Assembly: GCA_026929865.2 (NCBI GenBank)
Contig: CM049404.1
Span: 27,119,001 to 27,183,000 of the forward strand
Origin: Hyperoplus lanceolatus
Lineage: Eukaryota > Chordata > Actinopteri > Uranoscopiformes > Ammodytidae
Length of the DNA: 64,000 nucleotides
Direction of reading: 5' to 3'
The notes beneath the pieces were generated by a model. It had not been told where the DNA came from and ran no database searches. It saw only the letters and a list, made by a program, of their open reading frames with translations. This document shows positions 58,986 to 64,000 of this stretch, piece by piece (position 1 is the first letter of the stretch; each line of letters opens with the position of its first letter). The position numbers and the translations under genes are program-made.

Positions 58986-61900
58986 CTACAGAAAAAGAAG
59001 ACGCAAAGAGAAGCTTAAATTAGACGACTTGTGATACATCATATTTAAATAACCTGTACAGCAGCACTGTGAAAGAGGAAAAAAGGAACTGTGAAGAGAC
59101 ATTGCACAACAAGTTAGTTAAAAGTCTGGTATAATATAGAAGAGGGAAGAAAAATATCTTGAACATTAATGGCATGCCATTGACATATAGGATGCATAAT
59201 ACACATGATTTTGCCTAGATTACATTATTCCTGTTCATCGCATCGTTATCCGTTCAATTGGCGAAGGGAAAAAAAAGAAGAGTTTAAGTGTGCTTGTTGG
59301 TCCATCTTCTTACCGAGAGTGCTACTTCCTCCCCATGATTTGTAGCGTCATTGATAGGATAGCCTCTTGTAGAGCTGCAATCCAATATTCACTGGTCAAC
59401 ATTACTGATTTTGTATGACCAGGCAGACAAGAAAGCTTAAAGAAGAAGGCGACAGCAACACACTCTATAAGCCACACGACTACAGACCACCCATCTACGA
59501 AGAACATCTTACACACAAGGCCTGTCATCTACTGCTAGCCCTACGTCTCGTACAGCCTGAATATTAAAATTGGGTTGGTAACTTTAACCTGTTCATTTTT
59601 AAGAGCAGGAGACAATGGTCATATCATATGGTCTGGTGTTCCAAAAAATTACACTGAGATAACTATTAAAAAAAACCAGCTAGAATAATCTGTCAGATCT
59701 AATCAGTTCTTAAATGATTCATTCTAAAAATGTTTAGAACACCGTTCTTAATGAAATAAATATATGACTATAATTACCAACACATGCTCTGTGTCGTCAC
59801 ATTTCTTTTGATCAAATTGACTGCCGCTGCCTCCATCTTTTAATTCATAAGCATAACTTCTATGCCAGACAAGTGGCCCTTTGATGCTTATTCAAAGTCT
59901 CACAGTGAATTAGGCATTACACACAACTTACTCTACCCCCACAGGTTGCCTAAGAAACACGTCTCAAAACATGATTTACCACAACTTCCGATTTTGCAAA
60001 GTTGAAATTCGCCATGAATGAATCAGAAAGGAATTTTCAAGCACAAACTACTAACTTAGCATTGTATTGCAAAAGTTATTTCAAAGACATTATTTGCCTT
60101 CCGTTTACCCAGGATCAAAACTTTTCTCATCTTTATTCAATACTCTGCCCCATAAAAAAGGCAGTTGTGACCAAGTGAGTATCATGCAGCTCTGTATACA
60201 GCTTATTATTACACACAACACACAAGACGGACAGAAAGCTTGGACAATAAGAACATGCTGTGAGCGATCAATCACTGTTAACGGTTGGTGTGACATGCAA
60301 ACAAAAACATTGAACAACCAGGACAGAGACGAAGCCATTACAAAAGGTTAGTCTGCATAGTTAAATAAAAAAATATATATTTTACCCTCGATTTCTCTTC
60401 TTGAATGGTGGGATTCCACGCCAATAAAAGATGACGACAATGATGACAATGGCGGCTAAAACAGCGATGACTATTCAGATGAGAAAAAAAAAGATGTTTG
60501 AAGATTACTGGGAAATAAAAAAGATGGACCGGCGATTGTAGTGCCATTGGGCATGAAAAGGATGAGATTGGTGATTCTGAAGAAATGTTTCTCTTCTCAA
60601 ATTATCGCAGAACAATGATTTATATTGCCAAGGTAGTCCCATGAAAAAACGATGTGAATGGTGATTCCTTAGACATCTTCTCTTCTAAAATGAATGCCGG
60701 ACAATGATTGCTATTGCCAGGGTTCCCACACGTTGTGAAATATCATTGAAGGACTTTTTTTTTTTTAAATATGTGTTTAATGTTGGTTAATACTGTTACA
60801 ACACAGACAATTGTTGTAATTGAGGCTTTTTAGTAGTCCTGAAGTCTTCCTGCATACACACTACTCTATTCACTATTCATATTTTACTCTAGTATTACTA
60901 TGTACACATCTGGTCAATGATTCGACTCCTTTGTGATTTTCTCTTATTTTCTGTACATATGACATCTATTGCATGATGTCCGTCCGTCCTGGGATCCCTT
61001 CCTCTGTCAACTCTCCCTGAGATATCTCAATTTTTTAAATCCCAATAAAAGGGTTTTTACTGGGAGTTTATTTTCTCAGCCGAGCTGAGGGTCTAAGGGC
61101 ATGGTGTGTACGGAATGTAAAGCCCACTGAGGCAAATGTCTATTTGTCATATTGGGCCATTGTACAAATAAAACTAATTTCATTTGGTAGCTGACAGAGA
61201 ACGCCTTTTGACTTCCCTGTCATGCAATACGTGACCATAGTGATGTCTCAACACACACGTCGGGACACATGTATACAGGACGGAGGAACGTGGTCTACTT
61301 ACTAACGTTAAGGGACGAACAATACAAAATAACATACATTTCTTATTATTGCACAAAATGTATCAATTCAAGCCATTTAAAAGAATTGTGTCTATTTATG
61401 TCCAATCCATTGTCAAAAATGCTCAATGTCTTGATGTTTTAACTTCGATTCACAAATGGTAAAGGGACCGCGGGAACCCTGCATTGCTATTTGTTAGATT
61501 AGCAAATCAGAAATGATTCATTCAACCTAATATGAACCTTTTCATAGCAAAACGGAAATCATCTATTTGTGAAATCATTTGAACATATTTTTTATTGTAT
61601 TTTCATGCTTTTAATTGTTCTTTTTTTGATATGTCTGAAATAAAATTGAATCAATCAATCAATCTACAAAAAAAAACATAATCACATAAGAGAACACATC
61701 CAGTCGCATGCAAATGTTCCAGTAGCTAAATGCCCCACTTTGTTCCACATAAAAACACAATGTCCTCTGTAGGTTTAAAAAGGTACACCACGTTATTCGT
61801 AATACCAGGTTTTCGTAGGTATTAGCAGTGTGTAGAAAGTCAGAATGTTCCTAAAAACTTGGATCAAAGATTGTGTTCAGTGGTAAGGATTTTTTATTTT

Positions 61901-63096
61901 TTATTTTTTTTCCTTTTCACCCAGACATTTTTTGAGAGGTGTAATCGCAATACCAAGATACTATAAAACCGTGGTATTTTGCTTAAGGTTATCATAGTGT
62001 CAGAATATCATACCGACCCATGCCTAGCCCTCAAGAAACTACACAGTCTACTGAAATATAACCATGCTGTTCAACTGAGACCATCATGTTCTTAATAGGG
62101 TCAACATCTTCTCCAGACATTGTTAAAGGACGGGGTTGAAACTTACCTATAAGAATAGTGTTCCAGGGCACAGGTTTAATTCCATCACTGCCTGTGAAAA
62201 AAAGAACACAAAAATGAGAGAATCATGTCAAACTGTGGTTTTGATTTAACTGCAATTGCTCAAGAAATTGGTCTGATGACCAAACAGGTGTTCCCTTCTG
62301 CACAATAAAACCAATGAGAATCAAGTCCAATCAAGTCTACTGTACTGGCCTGCACACAGCATATCATCAAGGGCTCAGCAGTGTTTTGAGGGAAACATTA
62401 ATGATCAGATAACATTTTTTGGGCAATGCCAAGAAGTGTGTTTTGACCGCCGTGTGGCTGGCCTACACATGAGAACATTCTAAATCATAAATGTTAAACA
62501 TGTTAAATTAAGATTTTTCATGAAAAAAGCCTTAAAGAGATATCAGCTGTAAACCTATAATACAGAGTTTTCCTAATTTAGTAACATCATTTTTGTAACA
62601 TAAAAAAGGGGCCATTTTGAGTCACAGCAACAACGAAAGATATATAAATTGCGTAATCTGTTGTGGTAACTTCCTGATGTTTAAAATGTATTGAACTACC
62701 TAGCAAAGGAAGGATACACTTGACAACTACGACCACATAGATGCAAGCACAGTAAAATGATAGGGTAAGTTGTGTGAATAAGCTAATCATTAATGAATGC
62801 AATGATATCTGGATTGGTGTGTAATCATGTTTTTGCCTTGTTTTTAAATCATAGCATCTTCATAACAGGTCAATTTTAATCTTAGAGACTTCATATCAAG
62901 TCATTTTTCATTTATGACTTACATGTTGGAAGTGCGGGCTTCCACTGGCCTTTGTTTTCACACGTCACGGTGGGATTCCCTACCATGTTAAAGGGTTCTT
63001 TGCACTTGAATGTCACCGTTTCCTTGTATGTGTACGGGGGTGAAGATTCTTCAACCTTCTCAGCATTCTTAACCTCAGGTGTGTCGCACGATACAA
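58934..63096 (-). CDS. Complement-regulatory membrane protein, CD46/Tecrem-like (3' part)
   Basis: The C-terminal end of a type I membrane protein of the regulators-of-complement-activation family; such proteins bind C3b/C4b on host cells and aid their inactivation by factor I. Exons in transcript order: 62923-63096 (sushi domain), 62147-62191 (stalk), 60386-60470 (transmembrane), 58934-58985 (tail and stop). All borders are GT-AG and the phases 1-1-1-2 agree. The sushi exon has the four-Cys pattern: SCDTPEV, FKCKEPF, VTCENKGQW, and a fourth Cys split across the splice (T|GC). The next exons read SDGIKPVPWNTI, then the helix LIVIAVLAAIVIIVVIFYW, then GIPPFKKRNRGKRG and a short tail ending VKMTG. 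Further sushi domains and the signal peptide should lie beyond 64000. The order next to cd34 and miR-29 matches mammalian CD46. It could instead be a DAF- or CR1-like paralogue; the teleost name Tecrem fits this class. Confidence 0.88.
60386..60470 (-). CDS. RCA-type gene, transmembrane exon
   Basis: It encodes the rest of the helix VIAVLAAIVIIVVIFYW and the basic stop-transfer FKKRNR. The acceptor is CATCTGAATAG and the donor GG|GTAAAA. Confidence 0.9.
60531..60735. repeat. Diverged ~89-bp tandem repeat
   Basis: Two and a half related units. Shared words are ACAATGATT.TATTGCCA, CCATGAAAA and GGTGATTC, with CTTCTCTTCT after them. It lies in the intron just upstream (in transcript sense) of the transmembrane exon. 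Confidence 0.65.
60960..61195 (+). repeat. Fish retroposon-like 3' end
   Basis: Contains GTCCGTCCTGGGATCCCTTC, CTGAGATATCTCAATTTTTT, AAAAGGGTTTTTACTGGGAG, GAGGGTCTAAGG and TACAAATAAAACTAATTTCA, a widespread fish repeat layout. The family name is uncertain. Confidence 0.65.
61570..61665 (+). repeat. LINE-like tail with (AATC)n
   Basis: TGTCTGAAATAAAATTGAAT followed by (CAAT)n, a common LINE 3' end. Confidence 0.6.
61790..62030. repeat. Degenerate MITE-like repeat
   Basis: GTAATACCAGGTTTTCGTAG... and ...AAACCGTGGTATTTTGC, TATCATACCGACCCATGCCT are wordings of a fish DNA-element family. The ends are poorly preserved. Confidence 0.45.
62147..62191 (-). CDS. RCA-type gene, stalk exon
   Basis: A 45-base phase 1-1 exon with acceptor TTTTTTTCACAG and donor ATAG|GTAAGT. 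Its first two bases complete the last Cys of the sushi domain; it then encodes SDGIKPVPWNTILI. Confidence 0.88.
   Translation of the reverse strand, partial: AVMELNLCPGTLFL
62923..63096 (-). CDS. RCA-type gene, sushi (CCP) domain exon
   Basis: A 174-base phase 1-1 exon encoding one CCP module. It has Cys at VSCDTP, FKCKEP, VTCENK and the split codon, and the conserved Trp in GQWKP before the last Cys. The acceptor is TTTTTTTCTCCCTGCAG and the donor ACAT|GTAAGT. Confidence 0.92.
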
Positions 63097-64000
63097 CTGC
63101 AGGGAGAAAAAAATAAAGAAAAAAAGGGAAATTAATAGAATTGTGAATATATTGATACTACTCAGTCGTAATTTAAAAAAACGCAAAAAAGACCAAGGTT
63201 TAAAAATTAAAGTTTATGGGGGAAAAGGAAATTTGAACTTTTTCAAATTAGAAGAGTTTTTTTTTTCTGAAAAACAATACTTATGGATAAAATAATCAGA
63301 TTGGTAATTCTGTTTCTGGCTATTCCAGGGAATTCAGTACAGTTCTCATCAAATGTATACAGACAATCAATCATGTTAAAATGCAGTATTTCAACAAAAA
63401 CACTGATTTAAAACAGCAACCACCACCACTCGTCGCCATCATAATTGTCCAATTCTACACACACACACACACACACCACTGTGATCACTTGGACCATTCC
63501 ACTGAAATTCCTTCACAGAAACACAATGACGGCAGTTTGATGAAAGCTCTATTCACTTGCTTTGATACAGTGAAAAAGTCGAAGCTTTAGGTGTCAATCA
63601 CACACACCAAAAGCTTTTTTGGCAAACACAAGTTTCACCATTCCATCAGGTGAATGCGGCTACTGCTATAAACAGTTATCAATTATTAATATGGAATATT
63701 ACGTAATAGCAAAGAAACCAACCGAGTCCACCAGTTACCAACAATCTCACCAAAGCATAAAAGGTATTGCATGGATCACACCTTTACAACTGTTCCATTT
63801 AGTTTGGTTATTGATCAGTCCCTCATTTTAAAGAGCATAATGAGTTGGCAGGATGCTATTGAGTACCAGGCCTCATGCAGATCAAAGAATAGAGAATAGA
63901 AAGTGGCCAATATTCACTTTGGCATTTCAGCGTCACAGCATTCCAAGTGCCGGCAGTACAAGTAATGTCTGCAGACCCCTCTGCATGCCTGTAGCCATCG
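63097..64000 (-). other. Intron of the RCA-type gene, right edge
   Basis: No further sushi exon can be read before the window ends. There is a short CA run at 63457-63476. Open frames here lack cysteine spacing or splice context. Confidence 0.6.

Noticed and set aside
60067-60351. A + strand 94-codon gene
   Set aside because: It lies in an intron of the minus-strand RCA gene, has no domain and no splice context on its strand.

Overview
The window is teleost fish nuclear DNA. The evidence is short exons in long introns with GT-AG borders, dense (CA)n/(GT)n arrays, and repeats typical of ray-finned fish (Tc1-like element, V-SINE-type SINE, L2-type LINE tails, TTAA-flanked and hAT-type MITEs). 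It carries three transcription units. Their order and orientation match the mammalian block CD46 - MIR29B2/C - CD34 - PLXNA2 (human 1q32), read in the opposite direction.

Layout: (1) 1-18.5 kb has no supportable gene; it is intergenic or distal-intronic DNA with many repeats, including a ~2 kb near-perfect palindrome at 2208-4205. If the synteny holds, the 3' end of plxna2 should lie to the left, but no plexin coding sequence is visible here. (2) 18.56-40.05 kb is a complete cd34 gene on the + strand: eight coding exons, 321 codons, with a signal peptide, a short Ala-rich mucin-like stalk, a Cys-containing globular region, one transmembrane helix, and a cytoplasmic tail ending in the CD34-type PDZ ligand DTEL. 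(3) 40.1-45.4 kb is intergenic. (4) 45.46-57 kb is the likely primary-transcript unit for a miR-29 cluster on the + strand: a CpG-rich promoter, four exon-like segments with good splice sites, then a miR-29b hairpin (56648-56727) and a miR-29c/a hairpin (56911-56993). (5) 57.9-64 kb holds the 3' part of a complement-regulatory (CD46/DAF/Tecrem-like) type I membrane protein gene on the - strand: one complete sushi (CCP) domain exon, a stalk exon, a transmembrane exon and the terminal cytoplasmic exon, all in compatible phase. Its 5' exons lie beyond the right edge.

The genes are neighbours by ancient synteny, not an operon. CD34 is a sialomucin of haematopoietic and vascular cells. miR-29 targets collagen and other extracellular-matrix mRNAs and DNA methyltransferases. 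The RCA-type gene limits complement attack on host cells. The pri-miR-29 unit and the complement-regulator gene converge, and the last miRNA hairpin lies only about 1 kb from the likely poly(A) signal of the opposing gene.

The least ordinary items are the 2 kb palindrome with two 903-bp arms, a 60-bp near-perfect hairpin at 1271-1330, nested transposons in a cd34 intron, a spliced 44-codon open frame across two putative miR-29 host exons, and an alanine-dominated CD34 stalk with no N-glycosylation sequon. I see no convincing undescribed gene system.
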